This document shows, piece after piece, positions 22,808 through 34,639 of a stretch of 64,000 bases of DNA (its first letter is position 1; each line of letters starts with the position of its first letter). The stretch covers positions 96,516,958-96,580,957 of the forward strand of contig JALMQS010000099.1 in the NCBI GenBank assembly GCA_024734495.1. The letters run 5' to 3'. Below the pieces are notes generated by a model, which saw only the letters and a program-made list of their open reading frames with translations, was not told the DNA's origin and searched no databases. A program made the position numbers and the translations under genes. This stretch comes from Forficula auricularia (taxonomy: Eukaryota; Arthropoda; Insecta; Dermaptera; Forficulidae).

Positions 22808-23342
22808 GACTATAGTGTCCGAAACCAACCAAATTAAAAAAATATATAATATATTTTGAATACCTATAAGTAGTGTATTTATATTTTCGTCGCTTTCTTA
22901 GAAAATTAAAAAAATAAAAATTCACAATATATAGATAATATTTTATTGATAATTATGAAATATAACATAAATATGTATTTTTTTTATCACGTTGAAATAC
23001 TTAAATCTATTATGAAGAAATGTTTTATTTTATTACACGGTCCTAGGGCCATATTTTTGCACCTTGGACCTGCGTTCAGCTGCCATGTCGTGCCGCGTCT
23101 CGGATTCTCTCAAATATGTTCTGTATGTCTGTTTGGAGTCCTATACTCTCAATTATTTAAGTACGGAAAATCAGAGATAGTTCGTTCTTGTGTCATAATT
23201 ATTATATTTTCAAAGTGGAGAAATGGTTAGATTTTTTGCCTTTAGAACTTTAGGTTCAAAAATACAGAAAACATAATTTTTTCATTATTTTCAATTGTGA
23301 TTTTAAATTTTAATTAAACCTACTAAACTACAATATACTATA

Positions 23343-23972
23343 ATAAGTAGAGATTGTGGTGTTGGTGCAAGGTGAAACATCTTTAATAAAGATAAGAGTA
23401 AATAAATATTATATTTAATATTGATTTACTATGAGTTAAGGATTCTTGGTCACTTGTTTCACATTAAAATTAAAAAATTAAAATATGTAAAAAAATTTTC
23501 TTTTTCAATAAATATATATTTCGGGCTATCAACCCATCTTCAGGAAGTACAGAAAATAACCAATTCAACTTATTGAATACTAGGTTATATATATGTTTAT
23601 TGAACAGAGGGAAAGAATGTTTAAATTCTTTTAAAGGAGAATTTCTCTTAGGCTATTGTTAAGTGTAAATTTCAGGTTGGTTAAGGGTTTAATGACATAT
23701 GTGTGGATAAATAAAGGAAAGTTAGAAGTTCATTGACTTATGTTTCTAAGCTGGGAATAAGTTTTTGGCTTTGTTATTAAAAGGTCACTTATTATGTTTT
23801 ATCCACACATATGTCTTTAAACCCTTAACCAACCTGAAATTTACACTTAACAATAGCCTAAGAGAAATTTTTACATCTTTTAATTTTTTAATTTTAATGT
23901 GAAACAAGTGACCAAGAATCCTTCACTCATAGTAAATCAATATTAAATATAATATTTATTTACTCTTATCAT
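23343..23972 (+). mobile_element. palindromic Penelope-like repeat, full copy
   Basis: The exact 14-bp duplication TACAATATACTATA flanks it at 23329-23342 and 23973-23986. Arms of about 200 bp are inverted. The outer part carries AAGATAAGAGTAAATAAATA at the left and its complement at the right end, and the inner part carries GGTTGGTTAAGGGTTTAATG. Only the left arm keeps the hammerhead block. It starts with the family terminus GTGGTGTTGGTGCAAGGTGA. Confidence 0.82.
23519..23543 (-). ncRNA. hammerhead-like ribozyme motif (AU type)
   Basis: On the minus strand it is CTGAAGA, extra T, GGG/CCC stem II, GAAA and an AT run. It is identical in its core to the copy at 8822. Confidence 0.55.
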
Positions 23973-23989
23973 TACAATATACTATATAT

Positions 23990-25225
23990 ATATATATTGA
24001 ACAAGTTTTCGCTTTTTCCTCTATTTGAATGAATAAATAATTGCTTATATTATATTTAAGATTTAAAAATATTCTCAATTTCGGATTAAAACATAAATAA
24101 TAATAATATGAAGATTGATATGGACAATACACCCTGCATTCTAACAAATATTCCATTTGAAATATTACATATACCATGTTATTTGTTTTTTATTTAAAAG
24201 CAAATCTTTTTATAGTGATAAATAAATCATACTCACCTTTGGTCTTCACTTGCTATCTAGAAGGGTTATTTATTTTCAATATCGTGTTATATAAAAGTAT
24301 AATAAAAACTTTATTTTCTAATTCAATATTTAATTTAGACCCTTTTTTCTACTTTGTTTACAAAACGAGATCGAATCTCTTTTTCAAGTTGAACCAACCC
24401 ATGTCCCTCCATTTATTGTCAACTAGAAGGAACTTATCTCAATTCTTATTCCAAAGTTCTATCTCAAAGAATTTCTTTCTTGGTAAGTAAATAATTGAAA
24501 CATTGTACACATCGTAAGATGCTTTTTCGACTAAATTATTTTTCTTCACTCCAACACTGCATCTGTAATCAATATATAATGGGGTAGGAATATAATAATA
24601 ATAATACACCGACATTCAAGATCTAACAATAAATCTGATTTTTCTCGAAACTACAAAAGGGATATCAGTGAAAATTTTCATATCGAAGACAATATTTTTG
24701 GTAAACACTTTGACTCGGGGTTACAAATTTTGTCCTCTCTTTCTACTGTGAATTCATCTTTCGCTAATTTCATTGTTATTCCACAAACTTTGTCCTTTCA
24801 TAGTTCAATAGGATTTTATTTTATATATGTATATATTTTTTTAATTTTATGGCAGATAAGTAGATATATTAAATTTTTAAAAGTTTTTTCCCCACCTATG
24901 TTCAGAAAAACCCAAAAGTAAAGTACCTTTGTGATAGTGTACTGCTTCCCTTAAATTAGAGATAAGCTTCAGGCTCTTCGACAGTATTTGTAAGAATATA
25001 TGTAGAAAAATTAATGTTACCATTGCATAACATCTATCATCATTTTCTTTTTGATTTGAAAAGGGAAAAAGTGGGTAAAATTGACAGAACTGTGTAGCCT
25101 GAAATAATAAATTTCCAATAAATTTTTGTTTTATACAAGAATGAAATGATACATAATTACTATTTAGAATATTTATTTTGATAAAAAGACAATCCTTTTA
25201 TTAATAATCCCTCAGGTTTCTAACA
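23990..25225. other. AT-rich spacer, no gene accepted
   Basis: The 104-codon frame 24176-24490 is followed by a consensus donor (GTAAGTAA at 24483) but has no convincing acceptor and reads as low-complexity AT-rich sequence. It is not called. Confidence 0.35.
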
Positions 25226-25229
25226 GACT

Positions 25230-25345
25230 TCTCTCATAGCACTTTTGAAAACGACTCCAGAAATAGCTGTCCAAACATCGTGAATTCTGATGAGATTTTC
25301 TCATTAAACATGTCCGATCTAGGGGGCTTAAGTCGACACTTTTCT
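25230..25345 (+). repeat. repeat V, copy 1, with a hammerhead-related block
   Basis: It matches 58795-58945 in the block AGAAATAG...GTC(G/C)AAACATCGT...CTGATGAGATTTTCTC. It contains the GUC-GAAAC-GUC-like string and a CTGATGAGA box, but in an order that does not fold as a canonical single hammerhead. Confidence 0.5.
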
Positions 25346-27225
25346 TTCGAAAAATTATTTTACTAATAATAATAAGAGTCGTTTATTCACCTCCGGCAAA
25401 ACTTGCTTTTTCGTGGTTGGAGGTCAACATAGCCTTAGAACTTTGAAATTTTAATTGGGTCTGTACGGCTGTGCTGCATTTGGACAAAATTTAAATTTAA
25501 TTTCAGTATACTTTCAGGGAAACTAAAATCAATTTACCAATTCAAAACTTAAACTAACCTCACACTTTACCTAATTTTAAGTGGATGTTCAAATATCTAA
25601 CCGTTAGCTGGCATATCTAGTTGTCAAAGATATCCGGTGATGTGACCGAAGGGGACAAATCTGCCCTGAAATTCACTAACCTTGCGTGGAAAAAATATTG
25701 CCTCTTCTATTTTTACTTTTTACCACTCCCTCCAATTCAATACAATCTAAAATCTAAACTCTTCTCCTCACCAAACGCTTGGACAATGTTCTTTTTTACC
25801 CTAATCATTAATTCTGTATACTTTCCCTTACCTAACTACTGCCTTTAATTGGATTGGTTTTGTTTTTTTAAATAAACCGTCAAAGGAAAATATTTGTCCA
25901 AATATTAATATCTGAGCGAATAAGAACAAGATTGTGTTGAAATGAAGCTAAGATAAAATTTGTAGGTTTTGGAATATGCATGATTTTAGCGCATAAGTGA
26001 GGTATGCAGCTCACTAGGCTAAAAAATTGAAAACTAGAACGTTAGATCTTGATCGGCGATATTTAATAAAATTCACTTTTAAATGAATCAGATATATACA
26101 TGAATAAAGTGTTTCGTACACTTTCGAAAAACCGACATTTTTTCCATAAAACAGTATTAAATTTTATTGTAATAATAATAACAATCAATGTAATCATATT
26201 AATGGACATTATATCTTTAAATAAATAAATAGAGGCACTCAAAAAATGCCACAAATTTATTTGAAATGCTATAAAAACATTATTATACACAATAATACAT
26301 TAAATGTATAGCAATAGTGATAATCTGATAATAAAAACAAACAATAAAGATAAGTTCAAATAAGATAATAGTTTTAATCTTTGGCTCTGGTTAACGAAGA
26401 TCAAAAATAGAGGCTATCCGTGTTACGCCCCCGTATGACTCTTCTGGAATCAAACAAACAAACAATCTCATTCCAGAATTCGCACCCTCTGCTTTTTTGC
26501 CCTTTTGATGGGGGTCTTTTGGCGAAGCCCCTCCTCTCTCTCTTCACGCACACAATATATAGTTTGACACAATTTTCTTTTATTGTTTATTTTATCAGTT
26601 TGGAGAGAGCGAGAAAAAAAAAGAAAAAAAAATTCTCTTCTATCATTTCGCCACCAATTCACTGGATAGTCTATGGCACAAATACAAACTATACAACTGG
26701 CACGATTTCAAACATTTGAATTAAATTAACGAGTGAATAATAAAAGGGGAACAAAATAAGATGAATGCAAGGTCGGATCTAGATACGAGGAACAGAGAAT
26801 GAGAAAAAACCGCTTTTTTTATTCGATGATGAAATATTGTGATAAAAGAACAATCTCAAAAAAATCTAACTTGAAAAAATACAATAAAAGGAGTTAGCGC
26901 AGAAAGAGTATGTATGTGTATGTGCTTTTTTTCATTTCGAAAAGTGACGCCTCTTAAACTCATTTTATAGATTTGGCGATACACACAGACACATCATCAC
27001 AGATATTTTATATTATATAATTATTTCATTATATTACACATTTTCTTATAATTAATATATATATTGTTTAGGGTCTTTGTCCCTTTAATATGTGACTCGA
27101 TCGCTCATATTTTTTCTCTCTTTTATGGGTCCCAGGGTCATATACTATATATATTTGCCTAGATTAATTTGCCGCAACGCTGACGTAATGCTGCCGACAG
27201 GGAGTGCCATCGGTATATTTGCGGC
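25346..27225. other. AT-rich spacer, nothing firmly recognised
   Basis: The C/T-rich stretch 26480-26550 and the A-rich stretch 26600-26640 create overlapping frames on both strands without domains. Confidence 0.4.
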
Positions 27226-27229
27226 AAAT

Positions 27230-27980
27230 TTGAAATATAATCGTAATTTGGTCTCGAATTTTGAAATGAAAGACTCCAATTGATTTTCAGATGATAATTA
27301 AGAAACATTAAATATATTGATAATTATTCCTCTTCCCCCCCCTCACTACTCAAAAATTAAATATTCAATTCGCTTTTCTTTGCGCACAGAAAAAGAAATC
27401 AATCACATCTTATTTGATTTATATATTATTTGTTTATTTTTTAATAATTTGCCACTTTTTTATAATTTTTTAAAAATCTAAATTTTGTTATTCTTATTTT
27501 TTGATTTTTACAAAATTAAACGACTTAAGACATGCATGCCCACATGAGTTTCTCATGGCAATACTGGATGGAGCAGCCTGTCATACAAACAACACCTGAT
27601 CTCTTTTAAATATTTGGAGCCTTATATCGATTATCGATCCCAAATTTTAAAAAAATGATAAAATATAATTCTCCTCCTCACACGATACCACTTATTTAAA
27701 TAAATCTATTCCCACACAAAAAATATCACAATGCTGTAGATTATAGAAAAAAAAATACTTCCAGATTCATATCTAGAGCTTCATTTCTGTAGCTGTGTCA
27801 GGAAGAAAATGAGGCGAAACGTTTAAGAGACTATGTATTTTCGGGAGTTTACAGGTATACATTTGGAGTGTGGTTTTTTAAGATGAATAAAATTTTTGGA
27901 CCGAGACGCCGCCCGCCAGGTCACCAGCCCGGAGGGCCGAGCTTCGAGGGCGTGCCAAAGGCACGCCCCTCGAAGCTCGT
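27230..27980 (+). repeat. unclassified repeat family X, copy 2 (longer form)
   Basis: It is collinear with 4690-5205 except for 448 extra bases at 27363-27810. The GC-rich end forms a near-perfect hairpin at 27939-27978 (18-bp arms starting GAGCTTCGAGGGCGTGCC, loop AAA, one bulged C), which copy 1 lacks in its right arm. Confidence 0.7.
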
Positions 27981-28218
27981 TCTATCATAATACACTTTGG
28001 TGGATCAAAATTTTAATTACTATCATTTTTTTCTTACTAAAACCACCCAATTCTAAGATTAAAAAAATGTTTAATTTTTGACACTGCCTCCCTCTTTCTA
28101 ATATATGCTATATTCAGGCATTGTGTCTTGGTGTTTCTTGGATTATAACTTTAATTCTTCTCATATTTTTCTTTTCTATAAAGCTTCAATGCTTTAATCT
28201 GCAATTTTTTTACTCCCC

Positions 28219-28583
28219 CTGGGGTCGTCCATAAATTAAGTCACACGAATTTCAAGATTTTTAGATCCGCCCCCTGTGTCACATTTTCATTGGGCCCCAC
28301 CATACCCTATAATTTAATAACTGTAGACTTTTTTTTTATAAATTAAACTCTCATATAAAGGGATTAAATATATTTTAAGTTTAACCTTATTTTTATTCAT
28401 ATCATATTTAACACATTATTCACTATTTTAAAAAATATATTTAAAAATGTTTTTAATTTGACTTTTGTGACATCACAATTTTTTTTAAATCCCCGGGTTC
28501 CCCCTGTTACATTTTGTCACAAATCTGAGATGAGCGGCCCCCCCCCCCCCGTAGCGTGTGACGTAATTTATGGAAGGGCTCTT
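28219..28583 (+). mobile_element. MITE with TIR around GTCGTCCATAAATTA
   Basis: GTCGTCCATAAATTAAGTCA near 28224 pairs with TGACGTAATTTATGGAAGG near 28559. The ends are of a type widespread in insects. Superfamily not assigned. Confidence 0.75.
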
Positions 28584-29273
28584 TCCAAAGTATATACCAC
28601 AATAGAAAAGTGCAGTAAATACGGATAAATTAGAAAAATAATGCTAATAATTCGTAGATATAAATTTTAAGGTAGGTATAATCAATAAGAATCAATCCAA
28701 GAGCATATAAATTAAATCAATCCATAAGTGCTTTAAAATATGAATGAATTTAGATACTCTAATCTCTAATAAATTAACTGTTAACATTATGTACACCAAC
28801 ACCATTCATTGATATAAATATCTATTAGTAACAATAAGTCATCAAATTCACGGATATTTTCTCTAAAAGTTCATGGTTCATTTGTAGGCGTTGCATACCT
28901 TTTGACCCTGATTCCCGAGATATTAAAGTATTTTTTATTTATTTATTTATTTTTTGTTCCACTTGCCCATCCTACTCAAAAGTTGGCATATCGGATCAGG
29001 GATTTTCAGAGACGGAGTTAAACAATCAGCCTCCATGTCCTGGAATCAAATGAAAAGATATCTGAAAACCGGTGTCAGAATTTTTTTATTGAAATTTTTA
29101 TTAGAACCAAATAACAAATTTGTTACCTATTCCATAGAAAAAAGAAAAATAAAAGCCAAATTTTTTGATTTGTATAGTTTTTTTTAGAACCAAAGACCGA
29201 AATGATGAAAACGACAAAAACTTTAAATGGTAGACAATTGCTTTGTTTTCCCATTCTTTAATAAAACTATACC

Positions 29274-29444
29274 CGAGGGGTGAACCGCGACCTAATATCG
29301 TCTACACCTACTTCCACTTCCACTTCCAAGTAGAAAACAATAGATGAATGGGCATTATATATAATGAATTCCAAAATAATGCCATATAATGCCATATAAT
29401 TACAAAGAAGTATAGACCTATTAATTCCAATCGCGGTTCACCCC
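29274..29444 (+). mobile_element. hAT-type MITE family M, copy 1
   Basis: It starts CGAGGGGTGAACCGCGACC and ends TCGCGGTTCACCCC, with the last few bases missing. A shortened duplication CTATAC remains on both sides (29267-29272 and 29445-29450). The internal CACTTCC repeats and ATGCC motifs are shared with the other three copies. Confidence 0.8.
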
Positions 29445-29454
29445 CTATACTTAT

Positions 29455-32400
29455 ATAATCCCTAGCAAATCATTTTTTTTTCTAAAATTCAATATTTTAA
29501 GTACACACAACGGACCTCATCTAAAAATTTTGATTTTGTCATTTATACGCTCTGTGCGCTAACTCCTTCAATTGTTTGATATGAAAAGTAAATAAACATA
29601 AAAGATGGTTCGTTTTGATGCCGTCCACATTTTGATATTATACATCCGTGTCCGTGCATTTTTATTATTAATAATTAATGATATGTCGGTTACACCTGTT
29701 AAACTTTAATGACGACTGCATGCATACAAGGCTCATTCAATAACCACAAGTAAAGAAATGAATTGGATGAAAAACTATTCCAACATAAAAATGTCTAATT
29801 TACCTATAAAAAAATGAACTAATATAAAAATCATGTTAGAGAATATTAAATTTTTTGTGATCCACTCTTTTTAACAAGGTACGTTCCTCTATAATCAAAT
29901 GGAATGATTCGAATGGTAATTTATATCATGGTCGCTTAGTGTGGTCAGTGAATGAATGCTTATCGGAAAAGTTACAACTCTCATTAATAAAACAAATCAA
30001 AGAACATTTAGGTATTTGAAATGTTTGACAAAGTATAATACATATACAGTGATAAATCATTATATTGATTTAATATTACGATATTCTATTAAAGAAATAA
30101 TTTTTAATTGATATATGTAAGTGTATACACATTTCGAAGAGTGTGTAAATTTCATTAAAGTGTAAATTTGACGAGGGTATAAATTTTTTAGGGTTTCGTA
30201 TAAAAGTTAAACCGGACTCTAATTAATGTATTTAGCTAAGACCAGGCCCGTAACAAAAGCCGGGGTGAGGCATGCCTCCTAGGCAGTGTCCCGGCGCCCT
30301 CGAGCGAGGATGAAAAAACTTTTTTACTTTTATAAAGGCGGAACTGTAACGCCAGGAGCCCCAAGCCTCTAGTATTATTTATGTAAACAATCAAAAAAAT
30401 TTTAAAATTTATAGGAGTATTTTTTATTTTCTCATAGTTTGAATTTTGTTATTTCATATTTTGGTGTTATTTTTTGTTTTCAGTTTGTTCACTTCCGGCT
30501 ATATTCATTTTGAGGTCGATATAGCTTCAAGTTGTCTTCCTCAAATCTGAGTGTTAACTGATTAAACTTCAAAAATAAATATCCAATTTTTTTAGATTAA
30601 AAAATGTCCTTAAGTTGGTATTTATTTGGTTGTTCGGAAACTTTTTGTGAAGTGTGGTAAACGGTAAAACTAAAATTTTCACCAAAGCTTAAGAAAAAAA
30701 AAACTCATGTTATTTTTTAAATGTTTTGGGGGAATTTTATTTTTACTATTGACAACACTTCATAAAAAGATCCCGAACATGTTCGGGACGTCTACAATGA
30801 GCGAAGCTATTATGTTTGCAATTTAGAACAATTTATTTAAATAAAAGTAAAGAAATCTCTTTAGCAAACTTTAATTCAATATAATATTTTAGTATCATAT
30901 TCAAATTTGTTTTTATAAAAAATCAATATCGAGTTAAGTTCTTTTTAATGAAATTTACATTTTTTTTTTAATTTCCACTACTCTAGAATAAGTGAATAAG
31001 AGTTAGGTAAACTTTTTCTTCGTTTTTGAGGAATTGGGCGGTCAGACTGATGATTTGAGAAATTATTTTTAGCGGTTTGCATTTCTCCTCTCTTTAAAAT
31101 TTGTCTACATACAATATTTAATTTAAATTTAAATTAACTGAATATTAAATTATAATAAAACAAAAAAGTAGACATATTTGTGTGTACAGCTATTAAAAAA
31201 ATGAAAAGATTTCTTTTATATTATATACAGATTGAATGTACATATATATATATATATATTGTGTGTTGGATTATTATTATATACAATTGGAGAATTCCAC
31301 TCAAAAACAATCTTAATAAGCTGCTTAATGATAATAATCGAAATTCATCAAAATTACACTTTAATAAATTTCTATATAGGTATAAAATAAATTTCATTTG
31401 ATCCTGTTTCTCTTAAATTTATTATTATGTATATGTATCAATAATAATAATTAATATAATAATAAAATATGGTGATGAGGCAAACACGTGACTTTCATCT
31501 CTCTCAAATTAATATTGATCGATTTTATTTCTATTATACAACACATAATGTAATCGTGCAGAAAATAATTAGTGTTTTTACTAAGTTTTTTAAAAATATC
31601 TCAAAAAGAGTTAAAACTACGATATTTTGAGAAAGATATATTTGAATAAATCAAATCAAACAACGCATCTAAATAATAAATAAAAAAGCCAAATGGCAAA
31701 AGACAACTTTTGAGTATTTCTAGTAAGCATACTAATGAACTAAATTCATCCACCTTTTAAGTGATTAAATATTAAAGGGTTTTTAAAATTATTCTAAAAT
31801 AGCTTATTTAATATATTACAAAATATAAGGCTTTTTAGAATCGAATATTTGGCAAATAATTGGCTTCTAATGAAATGTTAACTTGAGTGAAATTCAATAG
31901 AGCTTCTTTTTGAACGAATAATCGTAATTTAAATGATTTCAATAAAAATATTTTAAGTAGTTTTTGAGATATTTTGAAAAAAAACAAAGCAAAAAAAATA
32001 TTTTTTTACTACACGATTACAATACTTCCCATACCCCGTGTTGAAGTAAAAAACAACAACAATTAAATAAGCTCAAATGGTTCAAATGAATGATGTTTCC
32101 CGAATGAAGTTGCGATGTAGACTATATTGATTAACAATTACTTTCCTGTTGAAGGTTTCATAAATTAGCTTTTGAGAGAACCACGCTCGTATTATTTGAT
32201 TAAATTTCGTTGATAGAGCCATTAAATTCTCTTCTCTCTCTAAGTAAAAATATAACAACAATAAATTGTTGAATGCCTTCTTTTGTGGTCCATGTCAAAC
32301 ATTTACTTTTATATGATTAACCTGGAGGCTCTTTTATTTTTTTATATTAGACTTGTGTGAATATAAATACGATATTACATTTTATGGGGATGTTTAATGA

Positions 32401-32640
32401 AGAGTCAGTGTTAGTAAATCTTTTGGGACTTGATTATGAACAAAATTCAGAGAGGAAATAATATATAATATATATATTAAAAAAAAAAATATTATTTAAG
32501 TATACATTTGCGATAAAACATATCTTGGTCTATTAACTGTATAAATATTTTTCATTTCTTATAGAATATACAAACATCATATTTGAATAATAAATAATTA
32601 ATAGTTTTTTCCTATTCACTCCAATAATATACACATGGGT
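29455..32640. other. long AT-rich stretch, nothing recognised
   Basis: A GC-rich patch at 30243-30365 (AGGCCCGTAAC, CCGGCGCCCTCGAGCG) may be an element end. 31905-32060 is a weak third copy of repeat W. A TA-rich microsatellite lies near 31240-31260. No gene was found. Confidence 0.4.
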
Positions 32641-32843
32641 TTAACCAGAGATCAGACTAAGAAGTTTTTTGAATCCATCCAAGTTTCGCTTCACTGAATC
32701 AACTTGAAAAATAACATTTACAAAGACATGGATCAAGTTTTCGAAAAGAAAACAACTGGAAAATATCCCAAAGAAATCAATCCACTTGCGCAGGGTAGAA
32801 AAATAAAATTTTCTGTGACTGAAAAATCGGGACCTCAAACCTT

Positions 32844-32849
32844 TTTATT
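32844..32849 (-). terminator. possible polyadenylation signal AATAAA
   Basis: AATAAA on the minus strand lies about 90 bases beyond the stop codon of the exon at 32935-33263, a normal spacing for a 3' UTR. In such AT-rich DNA the hexamer also occurs by chance. Confidence 0.35.
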
Positions 32850-32934
32850 TGGATGTTTTTACGGATACCATTGCGACCCTTGGCTGAAGCTCGATTCGAG
32901 TTTTGTGAGGAATGCACGCACACAGGGGGTGAGT

Positions 32935-33263
32935 TCATTCGGAGGGCTTTTCACAAGGGCTGGTGTCCACGACGAGCGCTGTGGTCGTGGCTCCAGGTGC
33001 CGAGTTTGACGGAAACAACGATGTATACGTGGGCGGTTGTTCTAAATCGTCGTACGAGGGCGGTGAGGACACCGTTTCGGGGCCGATGACAAATACTGCA
33101 GATGGAGATCCCGAAGGGGTGAGGTCGACGGATTTGGGACGTCGGCAACAGCATTCCCACAAGCCGCATAACATGAGCACCACGCCGCAGATCATCATGC
33201 CAAGCATAAGGTAGCCCCAGGGGCCGTAGTGAGACAGCCCCTCGAGAAATGTCTCCCCTTCCG
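32935..33263 (-). CDS. C-terminal exon of a single-pass membrane protein with two PPxY motifs
   Basis: The exon begins after an acceptor read on the minus strand as TTTTTGTTGCAG (33264-33275), in phase 1 (two bases complete a codon), and stops at TGA 32935-32937. It encodes about 109 residues. In order: a short extracellular or lumenal stretch (EGETFLEGLSHYGPWG), a hydrophobic helix of about 20 residues (YLMLGMMICGVVLMLCGLWE), a palmitoylation-like CCCRR, then a Ser/Pro-rich tail with PPSYDD and PPTY. PPxY motifs bind WW domains of Nedd4-type ubiquitin ligases, so the protein may act in membrane trafficking or turnover, as Commissureless-type or other PY adaptors do; that is inference, not homology. 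It is GC-rich with open frame and biased codons, unlike its neighbours. Upstream exons must lie at higher coordinates and were not found. Confidence 0.75.
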
Positions 33264-33552
33264 CTGCAACAAAAATGACAGGCAAATTAATTTCAGTGTT
33301 TCAGCCATAGGGAATAGGCCTTATACAATACTAAAACAGAATATGAAATAAAGAAATAGAAAATCAGCTGTGATAAAGGATAAAGTTTTTGAGCAACCAA
33401 TTGGACCCCCCCCATACAAAAAATTAGACGTAAAAGTGAAAAATTCATCAAGCTTTCGATATACTTTTTGGCTAATTTCACGGATTCGTTTATTTTTTTG
33501 TCTTTGGAAGGTTTGTATTATAAAGTTGAAACTTGGCACATAAGTCCAGTAT

Positions 33553-33717
33553 CGAGGGGTGAATCGCGACCTAATATCATGTAAACCTACTTTCACTTCC
33601 ACTTTTATTTCCAAGTAGCAGTCAATAGAAGAAGGGGCATTATCTAATGTATTCCAAAATAATTCCACAAAATTCCAAAGACGTGTACAGCTAATTCCAA
33701 TCGCGGTTCACCCCTCG
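33553..33717 (+). mobile_element. hAT-type MITE family M, copy 2 (intact ends)
   Basis: This 165-bp element starts CGAGGGGTGAATCGCGACC and ends CGCGGTTCACCCCTCG. The perfect 8-bp duplication TCCAGTAT lies at 33545-33552 and 33718-33725. It encodes nothing; minus-strand frames across it are chance. Confidence 0.9.
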
Positions 33718-34294
33718 TCCAGTATATTGATATAAACTTGTGTGCTGAATTTCAGTTCACAAACTATAACCATTCGATAGCTCCCGATTTAATAATTCAT
33801 TTTTTTTTTAATTTTCTGCATTTTTGAATTAGAAATTAAAATTTAGCCAAGATTTTGAACACAAAACAAATTTTCTACGACTTTCAATTCTTGCATTATC
33901 TTGGGTATCGTAATACTGAAAGACAGATGGAAAAATATAATGCTTGAGAATGATTTTTCCGGCTTTCAGACATTTAAGCACTAGTAAAATCAACATTTTT
34001 ATTTGTTAATAAATTTAACATTGCGACATAACCGATGGATTTCGCTTGTCGAGCGTATTAAGGAAATATATTATATTAACTTAAATTAATTTATAATTGT
34101 AAACTTTATTTTTTTAGTACACAATGTAACATTTAAAAAAATCGTTTTTAAGCGTTTATTTTTTCTATAACTTTTAAGGAGTTCGGCGTTGGTTCTAGGT
34201 GAAACATTTTAATATAATAATAAAACTTGAGTAAGATACGAGGTAGGTTTCACAAAAAAGAAATAAAACAAAATTGAGTTTTGAATTCGATATA

Positions 34295-34319
34295 TTTCGG
34301 GGGTTAGCCCAAATCAAAT
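34295..34319 (-). ncRNA. decayed hammerhead-like motif in the left inner arm
   Basis: On the minus strand the box reads TTTGATT instead of CTGATGA, while the GGG/CCC stem and GAAA are kept. The same decayed form recurs 163 bases on, at 34458-34482. The core substitutions should abolish activity. Confidence 0.5.
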
Positions 34320-34355
34320 CTATTTTTCCAATATATAATCTGTTTTCTTAGACTC

Positions 34356-34386
34356 CTGATGATGGGCTAACCCCCGAAATATATCG
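34356..34386 (+). ncRNA. hammerhead-like ribozyme motif, first tandem unit
   Basis: CTGATGA, extra T, GGG/CCC stem II, GAAA, then TATATC. A three-base-pair loopless stem III (AUAUAU) followed by C and GA allows a short stem I with TC before the box. Confidence 0.6.
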
Positions 34387-34518
34387 AATTCAAAACTCAA
34401 TTTTGTTTTATTTCTTTTTTGTGAAATAAAACAAAATTGAGTTTTGAATTCGATATATTTCGGGGGTTAGCCCAAATCAAATCTATTTTTCCAATATATA
34501 ATCTGTTTTCTTAGACTC

Positions 34519-34549
34519 CTGATGATGGGCTAACCCCCGAAATATATCG
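34519..34549 (+). ncRNA. hammerhead-like ribozyme motif, second tandem unit
   Basis: It is an identical copy of the motif at 34356, placed 163 bases downstream by the tandem duplication. Two head-to-tail ribozymes on one transcript would release a unit-length RNA if active. Confidence 0.6.
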
Positions 34550-34639
34550 AATTCAAAACTCAATTTTGTTTTATTTCTTTTTTGTGAAATCTACCTCGTA
34601 TCTTACTCAAGTTTTATTATTATATTTATTTTTTCTATT

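Larger units (their letters stand above)
34169..34624 (+). mobile_element. palindromic Penelope-like repeat with tandemly duplicated core
   Basis: The exact 14-bp duplication TTTATTTTTTCTAT flanks it at 34155-34168 and 34625-34638. Outer arms (AAAACTTGAGTAAGATACGA at 34222 and its complement near 34592) enclose two direct copies, 34260-34422 and 34423-34585, of a 163-bp unit that is itself a palindrome. The left end carries the family terminus GGCGTTGGTTCTAGGTGAAA. Confidence 0.87.

Noticed and set aside
23030..23220. GC-richer block that might be an exon
   Set aside because: No convincing acceptor and donor pair; the open frame has no domain.
24176..24490. 104-codon plus-strand frame followed by a consensus splice donor
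   Set aside because: No acceptor or start context; residues reflect AT-rich low complexity.
27540..27650. Possible transposase catalytic block (LDGAACHTNN) near 27562
   Set aside because: Only about ten residues resemble a DDE motif, with a stop directly after; too little to call.
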